NCBI GenBank assembly: GCA_004213235.1
Contig: SHAI01000108.1
Location: forward strand, 1 to 8,405
Source of the DNA: Parvularculaceae bacterium
Lineage (GTDB): Bacteria > Pseudomonadota > Alphaproteobacteria > Caulobacterales > Parvularculaceae
Reading direction: 5' to 3'
Length of the DNA stretch: 8,405 nt
Shown: positions 1-6,940 of the stretch, in pieces
Layout of the letters: every line of letters begins with the position of its first letter
Position numbering within the stretch: the first letter of the stretch is position 1
The notes under the pieces: generated by a model
Seen by the model: only the letters and a program-made list of their open reading frames with translations
Database searches by the model: none
Told to the model about the DNA's origin: nothing
Translations under genes and position numbers: made by a program

Positions 1-696
1 CTGTGAAAATGCTGCTTGGGTCACGGACTCAAGTTGGTGTAAGGCAATATTCAGTTTTGCAGGGTCGAAGATAACGACGCTGGAATCCACCTTCGGGGGC
101 GGCGTGAATGCCCGGGCGGGCAAGTCAAACCCGGGGCGCGGACGGCTGGCGGCCTGGGCGATGACTGATAGCCGGCCATAGGTTTTGCTGCCCGGTACTG
201 CTAGAATTCTGTCTGCGACTTCTTTTTGAAACATCAAAGCCATACATGACCAGTACGGACCATGTTGTGCTTGATTGAGCCGCAACCATTTGATCAGTAA
301 TTCAGTTGAAATATTGTAGGGAAGATTGGAGATGATCTTCACCCCATCTTTTACCCCATCCTTCACCAGATCGCGTTCACGGACTTTCAGCGCATCGTCT
401 TGAACGATATCCAATTTACCGGGATAAGCTTCAGAAAGCTCCGACAGAACGCCAAGGCAACGGGCATCTTTTTCAATGGCGATGACATCTGCGCCGGTCT
501 CCAGCAAGGCGCGGGTGAGGCCGCCGGGGCCGGGCCCGATTTCAATGACTTTTTCGCCTGCATCCACCCCTGCAAGTCGCGCAATTTTCCGTGTTATGTT
601 CAGATCAAGGAGAAAGTGCTGGCCCAGAGCTTTACGTGCATCGAGGCCATGGGTTGCAATGACGTCCCGTAATGGGGGAAGGTTTATCTCACTCAT
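1..696 (-). CDS. rsmA: 16S rRNA (adenine1518-N6/adenine1519-N6)-dimethyltransferase RsmA/KsgA, partial (C-terminus cut by window edge)
   Basis: Transfers four methyl groups from S-adenosylmethionine to two adjacent adenines in the 3'-terminal hairpin of 16S rRNA, late in small-subunit assembly. I translated the strand from the ATG at 696-694 and the frame stays open for 232 codons to base 1. The family N-terminal signature ALGQHFLLD is at residues 23-31, the SAM-binding motif VIEIGPGPGG at 50-59, the acidic residue of motif II in AIEKD at 73-77, QDDAL at 99-103, and the motif IV catalytic loop NLPYNIST at 124-131. FTPPPKVDSSVV follows at 197-208. E. coli KsgA has 273 residues, so roughly 40-50 residues (most of the C-terminal helical domain) lie off the left edge; the last visible residues, VTQAAFSQ, match the start of the usual FxxRRK helix. 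The start overlaps the pdxA stop (ATGA) and has no visible Shine-Dalgarno, so translation is probably coupled. Oddity: a VKDG-VKDG tandem duplication at 111-118. Confidence 0.96.
   Translation of the reverse strand, partial: MSEINLPPLRDVIATHGLDARKALGQHFLLDLNITRKIARLAGVDAGEKVIEIGPGPGGLTRALLETGADVIAIEKDARCLGVLSELSEAYPGKLDIVQDDALKVRERDLVKDGVKDGVKIISNLPYNISTELLIKWLRLNQAQHGPYWSCMALMFQKEVADRILAVPGSKTYGRLSVIAQAASRPRPGFDLPARAFTPPPKVDSSVVIFDPAKLNIALHQLESVTQAAFSQ
337..366 (-). repeat. 12-base in-frame tandem repeat inside rsmA
   Basis: Two 12-base units lie side by side on the minus strand, GTGAAGGATGGG (366-355) and GTAAAAGATGGG (354-343), followed by a half unit GTGAAG (342-337). The units differ at two positions. 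They encode VKDG-VKDG-VK, between the QDDAL motif and the catalytic NLPYNIST loop. The reading frame is kept. Confidence 0.85.
693..696 (-). promoter_or_regulatory. ATGA stop/start overlap coupling pdxA to rsmA
   Basis: The TGA stop of pdxA (695-693) shares bases with the ATG of rsmA (696-694). The 20 or so bases upstream of the ATG hold no purine-rich Shine-Dalgarno. Termination-reinitiation by the same ribosome is the likely way rsmA is translated; this is an inference from the layout. Confidence 0.75.
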
Positions 697-1688
697 GGCT
701 GGCGTTGCCGGGCAATATCCGCTGCAAGACGAATTGCGGCGATCAGACTATCCGCACGCGCAATTCCCTTGCCGGCAATGTCCAGAGCGGTGCCATGATC
801 GGGCGAGGTCCGCACGATGGGAAGCCCGATCGTGACGTTTACTGCAGTGTCGAATGCCAGTGTTTTTACAGGGATTAAGGCTTGATCATGCAGCATGCAT
901 ATCGCCGCGTCATATCCCTCGCGCGCGCGTTCGTGGAACATGGCGTCTGCCGGGATTGGCCCGTGTGCGTTAATTCCTTCTTCGCACATCGCGTTGATGG
1001 CCGGCATGATAACGTCAATGTCTTCCGTCCCCATCCTGCCATCTTCGCCGGCGTGGGGGTTTAGTCCTGAGATCGCAAGGCGCGGTTTGTCGATACCGAA
1101 ATCATGGCGCAATGCATGATGTGTGACGCGCGCGGTTTGGACGATTGCATCGGTCGTTAAAGTCGTCGCAGCGGCAATGACCGATTGATGGATTGTGACG
1201 GGCACAGTGCGTAATTCAGGTGCCGCCAGCATCATGACCGGGCCGCGTACAGCCTCTGGATATGGTGCTGATAAGGTCAAATTGCCTAAAAATTCAGTAT
1301 GCCCCGGAAAAGTGAAACCACTATCCTGTAGCGCCGCCTTGTGAATGGGGTTTGTAACAATACCCGCGACCTTGCCGGACAGAGCCAATTGAACGGCTTG
1401 TTCGATGGATCGAATAACCGCGCTTGCCGTTTGCGCGCGTGCCTGACCTTGCTGGACCACGCCGGTAGTCCCTAAATCGACCACTGGCAGGGCGTCGGCA
1501 AATACTGTCGCCGCCTGGTCTGAATTGGTGATTACGTGGACCGGGCCAAACTGTTCAGCGAGTTTTGCATCTCCGACAAGAAAAAAAACCGGGCCCGTGC
1601 CGCGAAGTTCTTGCCATGCCTTTGCTGTGATCTCCGGTCCAATCCCGCCAGGGTCCCCCATCGTTAGAACAAGAGGTTTCGGTTCCAT
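693..1688 (-). CDS. pdxA: 4-hydroxythreonine-4-phosphate dehydrogenase PdxA
   Basis: NAD-dependent oxidation of 4-phosphohydroxy-L-threonine in the DXP-dependent vitamin B6 pathway; the product decarboxylates and is condensed by PdxJ with deoxyxylulose phosphate to pyridoxine 5'-phosphate. Cytoplasmic. The protein has 331 residues (E. coli 329) and family motifs along its whole length: TMGDPGGIGPE at 9-19, VTNPIHKAAL at 111-120, FPGHTEF at 127-133, SGLNPHAGEDG at 207-217 and MLHDQALIPVK at 265-275. Numbered from the ATG, His167, His212 and His267 correspond to the three metal-binding histidines of E. coli PdxA (166, 211, 266), so the enzyme should be active. Start: an ATG at 1688-1686 and a GTG directly before it (1691-1689) are both possible. 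I chose ATG because GAG sits five bases upstream. It lies 26 bases after surA and overlaps rsmA by four bases. Confidence 0.96.
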   Translation of the reverse strand: MEPKPLVLTMGDPGGIGPEITAKAWQELRGTGPVFFLVGDAKLAEQFGPVHVITNSDQAATVFADALPVVDLGTTGVVQQGQARAQTASAVIRSIEQAVQLALSGKVAGIVTNPIHKAALQDSGFTFPGHTEFLGNLTLSAPYPEAVRGPVMMLAAPELRTVPVTIHQSVIAAATTLTTDAIVQTARVTHHALRHDFGIDKPRLAISGLNPHAGEDGRMGTEDIDVIMPAINAMCEEGINAHGPIPADAMFHERAREGYDAAICMLHDQALIPVKTLAFDTAVNVTIGLPIVRTSPDHGTALDIAGKGIARADSLIAAIRLAADIARQRQP

Positions 1689-1698
1689 CACTGCTCGA

Positions 1699-1724
1699 TT
1701 ACCCGCCTTTTGGGTTACCCGCCT
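1699..1724 (-). repeat. 10-base direct repeat AGGCGGGTAA spanning the surA stop
   Basis: On the minus strand AGGCGGGTAA occurs at 1724-1715 and again at 1708-1699, separated by CCCAAA. The first copy encodes the final glycines and TAA stop of surA. The second lies in the gap before pdxA, and its AAGGCGG is the only purine-rich stretch that could act as a distant ribosome binding site, 10-14 bases before the GTG at 1691. Confidence 0.7.
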
Positions 1725-3028
1725 GCGCCCTGCGGTGCACTGGGCTTCATGCGAATATCGACCGAAATACGGCGTTCCACATCCCGCAGATATTGCTGTG
1801 AGATTTTCGCCAGCCGACGCTGGTAGAGCCGGTTCTCTATCGTTTTGCGGGATGGAATCCCAAGTCCTTCGTCAAGTTCGCATACATAAGCGATATGCAA
1901 CGCTCCGTCCGCTTCCACGATCGGGCTTAAGTCGCCGCGATCCAGGCCATCGATCGCGGCATCGAAGCGGGGGTCCAAATCGCTGAGTTTGGCGTTTTCG
2001 ACAAACGCGACCCCGACATCCGGGCCAAGATCCTGGCGCAGGCCCCCACCACACGCACGCGCCGTGGATAGTTTTTCCAGCGCAAGCCGGGCCGCACTGC
2101 GTCCGAGGGATACCGGTACGGCAGCATAGGCGAGGGTGTAGCTTTTCTCCCCCTGACGGACGGCTTCTCTTTTATCCCGCAGAGCGAGAATCATAAACGC
2201 GCCTTCAGACGGGATCGGGTTTGTTACCGAGCCGGTAGGAAGTTCGCGCAGCGCCTTGTCCAGCTCAGGCGGTAGCTCCCCGCCGCGCACCCAGCCCAGA
2301 TCGCCGCCAGCGGCTGCGGACGTACACGCGGAAAACTGTTGAGCAACCACGGCAAATGGAACCCCGCGCCGCAATTGTTCAATGAGCTGAAGGGCACCTT
2401 GATAATAATTTTGAGCTTCGGCCTGGCTTGGCACCGGGATGCAGATTTCCGAAACGAGATACTGCTCTGTGCCCGCTTCTTCTTTCATTCGGGAAACGGT
2501 CTGTTCAATTTCCTCTTCGGTCACACGGACCCGTTGGCCAAAACGACCCTGAACAATCTCCGGCCAAACGATGGAAGAACCGATCTGTCCCCGAAGGCTG
2601 GATATATCAACGCCAGCACCTGCCAATTGCTGTTCAAGCTGAGGGACCGTCAGCCCGCTTTGTCCTGCAAGCCCACGCAGCTCCGCGGTAACGTCATCTT
2701 CCCTGGGTTCAAGCTCGAATTTTTTTGCTTCCTGAAGTTTGAGTTTTTCCTCAATGAGATCCCGAAGCGCGCGACCTTCGATACTGTTAAGCATTTCGGG
2801 GGTTACGCGTCCGCCGGATGATATCACCATCAGGCGAACTCGCTGCCCGACATCTACCGTGGTGATGACTTCATCGCCGACAATAGCCGCAATGGCGCTC
2901 ACTGGTCCGCGATAACTCGCCGGAATCCCCTCGCGGGACGCCTCGGGCGCAATTTCGGCGGGACTTTGGGCAGCCGCCGTGCCGAGCATGAAAACAAAGC
3001 CAAGAATGAGATATTTGCTGAAGGACAT
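1715..3028 (-). CDS. surA: periplasmic chaperone / parvulin-type peptidyl-prolyl isomerase SurA
   Basis: Binds unfolded outer-membrane proteins after secretion and hands them to the BAM complex; LptD is one of its known clients in E. coli. The protein has 437 residues (E. coli 428). Residues 1-20 are a signal peptide (Lys5, hydrophobic LILGFVFMLG, AAA-Q cleavage). Residues about 43-180 are the helical chaperone domain (VSAIAAIVGDEVIT start). A first parvulin domain runs about 188-287, with QFSACTSAAAGGDLGW at 231-246. A second, degenerate one runs about 294-386 without the GGDLG signature, then a C-terminal helix (390-421) of the kind that packs on the chaperone domain. In domain 1 the two catalytic histidines are replaced (Glu194, Phe278), so isomerase activity is doubtful, while Cys235 aligns with the active-site cysteine of Pin1/PpiC. 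Four cysteines in all: 196, 235, 326, 383. The ATG start is the one that gives the signal peptide; no clear Shine-Dalgarno precedes it. Confidence 0.93.
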   Translation of the reverse strand: MSFSKYLILGFVFMLGTAAAQSPAEIAPEASREGIPASYRGPVSAIAAIVGDEVITTVDVGQRVRLMVISSGGRVTPEMLNSIEGRALRDLIEEKLKLQEAKKFELEPREDDVTAELRGLAGQSGLTVPQLEQQLAGAGVDISSLRGQIGSSIVWPEIVQGRFGQRVRVTEEEIEQTVSRMKEEAGTEQYLVSEICIPVPSQAEAQNYYQGALQLIEQLRRGVPFAVVAQQFSACTSAAAGGDLGWVRGGELPPELDKALRELPTGSVTNPIPSEGAFMILALRDKREAVRQGEKSYTLAYAAVPVSLGRSAARLALEKLSTARACGGGLRQDLGPDVGVAFVENAKLSDLDPRFDAAIDGLDRGDLSPIVEADGALHIAYVCELDEGLGIPSRKTIENRLYQRRLAKISQQYLRDVERRISVDIRMKPSAPQGAGG

Positions 3029-3169
3029 TGATTTAATTCGATTTTACAGGTTTGTTGGCAAAAGCCGGTGTGATTTTTGATCTGGGTGCATGTGCTACAG
3101 GCACTAAGCGGCGAAATTACGTCAATTCGAACAAAGGGCAAGCTTCGTGTGGGCGTTGTGAAAATCGCT
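3029..3169. other. 141-base lptD-surA intergenic gap
   Basis: No open frame that I believe in. On the surA strand there is a TAAAAT (3047-3042, five of six matches to a -10 box) only about 14 bases before the surA ATG, with no good -35 partner; a start there would give a nearly leaderless message. I see no stable hairpin followed by T residues, so surA is probably read through from lptD, perhaps with a weak promoter of its own. Confidence 0.4.
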
Positions 3170-5716
3170 CTAGTCCACGAGCGATTTCAGGGTGAAACGG
3201 AACAGGATTGCGTTATTTTGTTCAAGGCCCCGGTCGCGGGTACGGTCGCGGCGATAAGTTACTTCGAACAATGCGCAGTCGTCTTGATACGCCAAGCCAA
3301 TATCTTGTCTGACTACCTCATTGGTCACGAGATTTTGTCGCCACCCGAACGAGGTGCGCCATCTATCTGTTAATTGAAATTGTGCAGCGGCGTTCAATTC
3401 CTCACGCTGGATCAGGCCAATGCCTTCGTCGCTGTCATTGAGTCTGACATAATTGGCGTTTCCACGAAATCGCCAAAGACTGAGAAACGCATTCGACTCC
3501 GCCCGATTTAAATTACCGAAGCCTTCGCTGAACCTAAACCGGTTACTCACACCAAAGACATTTCTATAGGCAATATTTACAGACCCCACGATATCGGACT
3601 GCCTGCCCCCAACGCCGTTTACGAAATTCACCGGTAACGCCCCGGTCGCATCCCGGGTGGAAAATGCTGCCGTTGTCTGGGCGCGGAACTGTTGTCCAAG
3701 CTCGGTCGAAAACTGGAACCCCTGTTTTGAATAGGCTGACGCGCTGATACCGATATTCAGACGTTGCCCATCTTCGAAGGCGTCAAATCCGGTGGCTTTG
3801 TTGAAGTCGAACAGGCTTGCGAAATCAAACTCGATGGAGCGCGAATCTTCGTTGATGATGTCCGTGCTATTACGGCCCGTCGGGCTAATTGCCACCTGAA
3901 CCTTAGGTTCAATAAAGAAGCTGTAATTGCCTGCAAACTTGGCCAGGGGGTAGGACCATTCGGCACCAATAGTTGGCGCAAACCGCGCGGTGATGTCCGA
4001 CGTTTCCCCGGTTAGCCCTTCTGCGACTGGTGCGCCATCTGTTGCCTCAATGCCCTGGTCCAGATCATCATAGGCGTAAACGTCACCGCGTACTTGTGCG
4101 AAGCCGGCGAAGCGATGCCCGCTTCGGGTTGTTACCTCTCGGCGCCAATCAGCGGAGGCAGTCAGCCTTCGGCTATCGACGCCGCCCGGGCGTTGCAGTG
4201 CTGCGAAGTTTGCGCGAATGCTGGCATCGCCGCCAGCGACCTTCCATCCGGTCTTCTTGTAATCAATTAAAGGAAGAACATAAGGCGTCAGAGAATCCAG
4301 ATTGTCCGGGCGCGGGCGCAATTCCTGGAAAACGAAATTCTCTGCGCGCAGCTTGTGTCCATCTTTCTGAAATTCGACAAAACCTGTGGAACGCAGTCGG
4401 TTAGACTGAGAGGTATCCAGTTCTTTGCGGAGATCGCCGCGACGGCGCACGTCGTAACGTCGCAAATAAAGGTCATCGGAAACGCGCTCAACGTCATAAC
4501 CTATCTTTAAATGCTCGCCAATGTCGCGGTAGCCATTGGCAAAGACGTGCCACCGCACGGGCGGCGCATCCTCGTCATTCTCTGGGTTATTTGAGCTAAT
4601 GAAGCCGCCGGAAAGGACCTGATAACCGCTGTCGTCGCGCCGCCGGTATTCCCCCTGCCACAGGACCCCGTCGCGCGAGGTGTATTTCGGGAAGAACGTC
4701 GCGTCTTGCGAATTCGAAATCGCAAAATAATAGGGGACTTCCAGGTTAAACCCGAGGCGATCGGAGGCACCCACGCGCGGTGATAAGATCCCGGATTGAC
4801 GTTCAACCGCCGGGTCTGGCCCCTGGATAAAGGGCGTATAGAGGATCGGCACGCCCTTCAGTTCGAAGAACGAATGATAAAACCGGATTACTTTTCGTTC
4901 TTCATCGCGGACGACCCGAAGCGATTTCACGCGCCAGGTCGGTATTTTTTCCTCGTCTTTTTCGTTGCAAACGCGGCACGCCGTATAGACCGCTTTGCGA
5001 AAGTTCGTGCGTGCACCTTGCTCGCGGGTTGCGCCATCTGCCGCGATCCTGGCGTTTTGTTCTAACAGTGCACTGAAATTCTCCGCGACGCCGTCACGCA
5101 AGTCGCCCGTAAGCGTGGCGCGGTCGGCAAACACCGTCTCGGCCTTTTCGTCCGTTATCGAGACATTGCCACTGGCTGTAACGACATTGGTGTTCGGGTC
5201 ATAGACAAGGCGGTCGGCACGGAGGAAGCGTTCGCCAAAAAAGGCGCGCACATTACCCTCAGCGATAATCGGGCTGTCTTCATCTTCCCGGAAGACGCTA
5301 TCTGCGGAAAACAGAACTGGTGTATCTTCATCCCCACCATTTCCTGGAGGCGGTAATGGTGGTCCATCGCGCAATGTCGTGGGTGCTGGCGGGAGTGGGG
5401 CGACTTTTTCAGCGCGCGGTTCTGCTGTGTCCGGCGTTACTTTTGGTGCGCGCGTTCGCGATAGCTGCGACGAAGTTTCCTCGCCTAGCGCGGCGATCAC
5501 TGTGATCTTGCTGGTATCGGGGGTCACAGAGGAAAGGCTGAGGGTTGCAAAACGCGGATCGCTTAACAGTATTGGGTCGTGCGCAGAGGCCTTGGCCATT
5601 GCGACCTGGAATCCAGAGGCAGTTGCTGCAGCGCAGACATCACTGGCACCCGCGCCGGCACAGAGGCTAAACGCACTGACGCTCGCTAGATAATGATGAA
5701 GACGCTGCGTGCTCAA
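3170..5716 (-). CDS. lptD: LPS-assembly protein LptD (Imp/OstA), outer-membrane LPS translocon
   Basis: Forms, with the lipoprotein LptE (not in this window), the outer-membrane barrel that receives LPS from the periplasmic Lpt bridge and inserts it in the outer leaflet. The protein has 848 residues from the chosen start (E. coli 784). A weak signal peptide occupies about 1-25 (hydrophobic YLASVSAFSLCAGAGA). Then comes an unusually long linker to about residue 133, rich in Pro, Thr and acidic residues at 90-130. The LptA/OstA-like beta-jellyroll spans about 134-247 (ADSVFRE, IIAEGNVRAFFG, VVTASGNVSI). A CRVC motif (Cys247, Cys250) marks the domain junction, and the barrel follows with family signatures GVPILYTPFI (288-297), GILSPRVG and PYVLPLIDY. 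One cysteine (814) lies near the C-terminus, which ends in a strand, LFRFTLKSLVD. Start: TTG at 5716 has AAGG nine bases upstream; the TTG at 5725 would abut the AAGG and is less likely. Codons for an ATG start occur only after the signal peptide. Confidence 0.95.
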   Translation of the reverse strand: MSTQRLHHYLASVSAFSLCAGAGASDVCAAATASGFQVAMAKASAHDPILLSDPRFATLSLSSVTPDTSKITVIAALGEETSSQLSRTRAPKVTPDTAEPRAEKVAPLPPAPTTLRDGPPLPPPGNGGDEDTPVLFSADSVFREDEDSPIIAEGNVRAFFGERFLRADRLVYDPNTNVVTASGNVSITDEKAETVFADRATLTGDLRDGVAENFSALLEQNARIAADGATREQGARTNFRKAVYTACRVCNEKDEEKIPTWRVKSLRVVRDEERKVIRFYHSFFELKGVPILYTPFIQGPDPAVERQSGILSPRVGASDRLGFNLEVPYYFAISNSQDATFFPKYTSRDGVLWQGEYRRRDDSGYQVLSGGFISSNNPENDEDAPPVRWHVFANGYRDIGEHLKIGYDVERVSDDLYLRRYDVRRRGDLRKELDTSQSNRLRSTGFVEFQKDGHKLRAENFVFQELRPRPDNLDSLTPYVLPLIDYKKTGWKVAGGDASIRANFAALQRPGGVDSRRLTASADWRREVTTRSGHRFAGFAQVRGDVYAYDDLDQGIEATDGAPVAEGLTGETSDITARFAPTIGAEWSYPLAKFAGNYSFFIEPKVQVAISPTGRNSTDIINEDSRSIEFDFASLFDFNKATGFDAFEDGQRLNIGISASAYSKQGFQFSTELGQQFRAQTTAAFSTRDATGALPVNFVNGVGGRQSDIVGSVNIAYRNVFGVSNRFRFSEGFGNLNRAESNAFLSLWRFRGNANYVRLNDSDEGIGLIQREELNAAAQFQLTDRWRTSFGWRQNLVTNEVVRQDIGLAYQDDCALFEVTYRRDRTRDRGLEQNNAILFRFTLKSLVD

Positions 5717-5844
5717 CTCAAACAACCTTAAACGATGGATCCGCGCGATAATTATCTGGATGCGCTGATGGGTGTAGCTTCAAATGGTCGATATACACAA
5801 ATGCCACCAACTCATTACTGTATGCTTTGGACCAGGCGCATCTG
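5717..5844. other. 128-base lptG-lptD intergenic gap with a 10-base palindrome
   Basis: Apart from the AAGG ribosome site, the gap holds a perfect palindrome GATAATTATC at 5747-5756, about 30-40 bases before the lptD start. I find no well-spaced -35/-10 pair and no terminator-like hairpin. lptD is likely co-transcribed with lptFG, though a weak internal promoter cannot be excluded. Confidence 0.4.
5726..5729 (-). promoter_or_regulatory. ribosome binding site deciding the lptD start
   Basis: AAGG on the minus strand, separated by nine bases from the TTG at 5716-5714 but directly abutting the other in-frame TTG at 5725-5723. The spacing favours 5716 as the true start. Confidence 0.5.
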
Positions 5845-6939
5845 TTAGCCTTCTTCCAAATGCAGCAAACCGGTCGTTGCCACAAGGGCACCGATAACCG
5901 CCGGCGACCAGGCTGCAAGCATAACGGGAACGGCACCTGACTCGCCCATTGCTGCCGATACTTCGCCGATGAGGTACATCAAGAACCCGACACCGACCCC
6001 TGCTGCGATCATTTGGAAAGCGCCGCCTGATCTACTTGGCCTCAGCGAGAACATAGCTGCAATCATGACCATGGCGATAAGTTTTAATGGGGTCGATAGA
6101 AGGTCGTGATAGCGTAAGCGATATCGCACGGTCGGTAAGCCCGCAGCATCAGCAACACGCATATAGCTGGCCAGGTCCCATACGGACATGGATTCAGGTA
6201 ACGGGGTGCCAGCCTTAAAATCCTCCACGGTCAGGTTGAGGGGAATTGTATAATCTGGTGACTTCAGAAAAAGTGCGGCGGTGGCCGTCTTCACATTGGC
6301 ATCTTTTAATTGGAGCTGTTGGTCGCGAAGAAATGCCCGCGCTGCATCGGCTCTTTCCACGAACTCAGAGCGATCGGTCAAACGCCAGACAGTAACGTCT
6401 TTTAACTGTTTTGCGTTTTCGTCGAGCGAGGCGGCATTGATAATGTGGGTGAATTCCTCGTCGCTGTGGCGTAGCCAAATCCCGTCGCCGAAAACCCGAA
6501 CGAGACCTGTTTTCTTGTTGCGGATATCATCCTTCATAAACTGGCTGTAGCCTGTCATCCTGGTCGCGGCCGGATCAAGAACGCTGATCAAGAAAGCGCC
6601 TGCAAGGCCGGCAAACAGCGCCGAAGGGGCGATGACACGCCAGATCGACATTCCGGCCGATCGCATGACCGAAAGTTCAGATCGACGGTTGAACTGGTTG
6701 AACATCCAAAGTGCCCCGAACAGGAAAATGAAGGGCGTCAGTAGCTGGGCAAGGCCTGGTGTGCGTAGCGCCGTGATCTTAAGCGCGAAGCCAAAACTGC
6801 CATCGGCGTATTTCTCCGCGAAACGCAGGTTTTCCATGAAATCCGCGATGAAAATCAGGCCGGCGAGGGCGACATACATTGCGAGGATTGTGAATATCAT
6901 CCGCCATGTGAGATATCGGAAAAGCGTGAATGGCGGCAC
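5845..6939 (-). CDS. lptG: LPS export ABC transporter permease LptG
   Basis: Inner-membrane half-permease that with LptF and two LptB ATPases extracts LPS from the inner membrane and passes it to LptC/LptA. The protein has 364 residues, usual for the YjgP/YjgQ family. Membrane segments are at about 13-33, 60-80, 103-122, 283-299, 305-328 and 334-357, with the periplasmic beta-jellyroll (about 125-280) between the third and fourth. The cytoplasmic stretch NRRSELSVMRSAGMS (84-98) after segment 2 is the coupling region that contacts LptB. YHDLLSTPLKLIAMV (277-291) is the conserved entry to segment 4. Start is GTG (6939-6937), one base after the lptF TGA, with GAGGG six bases upstream. It cannot be lptF because the order and the sequence of the flanking gene fit that role better, but the two paralogues are similar enough that labels could in principle be swapped. 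Confidence 0.94.
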   Translation of the reverse strand: MPPFTLFRYLTWRMIFTILAMYVALAGLIFIADFMENLRFAEKYADGSFGFALKITALRTPGLAQLLTPFIFLFGALWMFNQFNRRSELSVMRSAGMSIWRVIAPSALFAGLAGAFLISVLDPAATRMTGYSQFMKDDIRNKKTGLVRVFGDGIWLRHSDEEFTHIINAASLDENAKQLKDVTVWRLTDRSEFVERADAARAFLRDQQLQLKDANVKTATAALFLKSPDYTIPLNLTVEDFKAGTPLPESMSVWDLASYMRVADAAGLPTVRYRLRYHDLLSTPLKLIAMVMIAAMFSLRPSRSGGAFQMIAAGVGVGFLMYLIGEVSAAMGESGAVPVMLAAWSPAVIGALVATTGLLHLEEG

Positions 6940-6940
6940 G

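Noticed and set aside
2339..2821. A 160-codon plus-strand open frame opposite surA
   Set aside because: It lies wholly antisense to a clear surA, has no recognisable domain, and its composition is what the reverse complement of that gene would give.
3060..3110. Possible terminator hairpin between lptD and surA (GTGC-CTGTA-GCAC)
   Set aside because: The four-base stem is too short and no U-tract follows it.
2899..3141. An 80-codon minus-strand frame starting in the lptD-surA gap, with a cysteine-rich stretch (CSTC, CQQTC)
   Set aside because: It overlaps the surA signal peptide region in another frame, starts with TTG without a ribosome site, and turns into shadow sequence of surA. A small leader peptide is possible but nothing supports it.
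3077..3373. A 98-codon plus-strand frame running from the lptD-surA gap into antisense lptD
   Set aside because: Most of it is antisense to the LptD C-terminus and it has no coding character of its own.
5631..5716. LptD read as a lipoprotein because of cysteines near the signal peptide (residues 19 and 28)
   Set aside because: The residues before them (FSL and SDV) do not form a lipobox, and LptD is not a lipoprotein; LptE is.
5718..5936. A 72-codon minus-strand frame bridging the lptG end and the lptD start
   Set aside because: Its first half is an alternate frame of lptG, it has no family features, and its stop falls at the lptD start. I treat it as a shadow.
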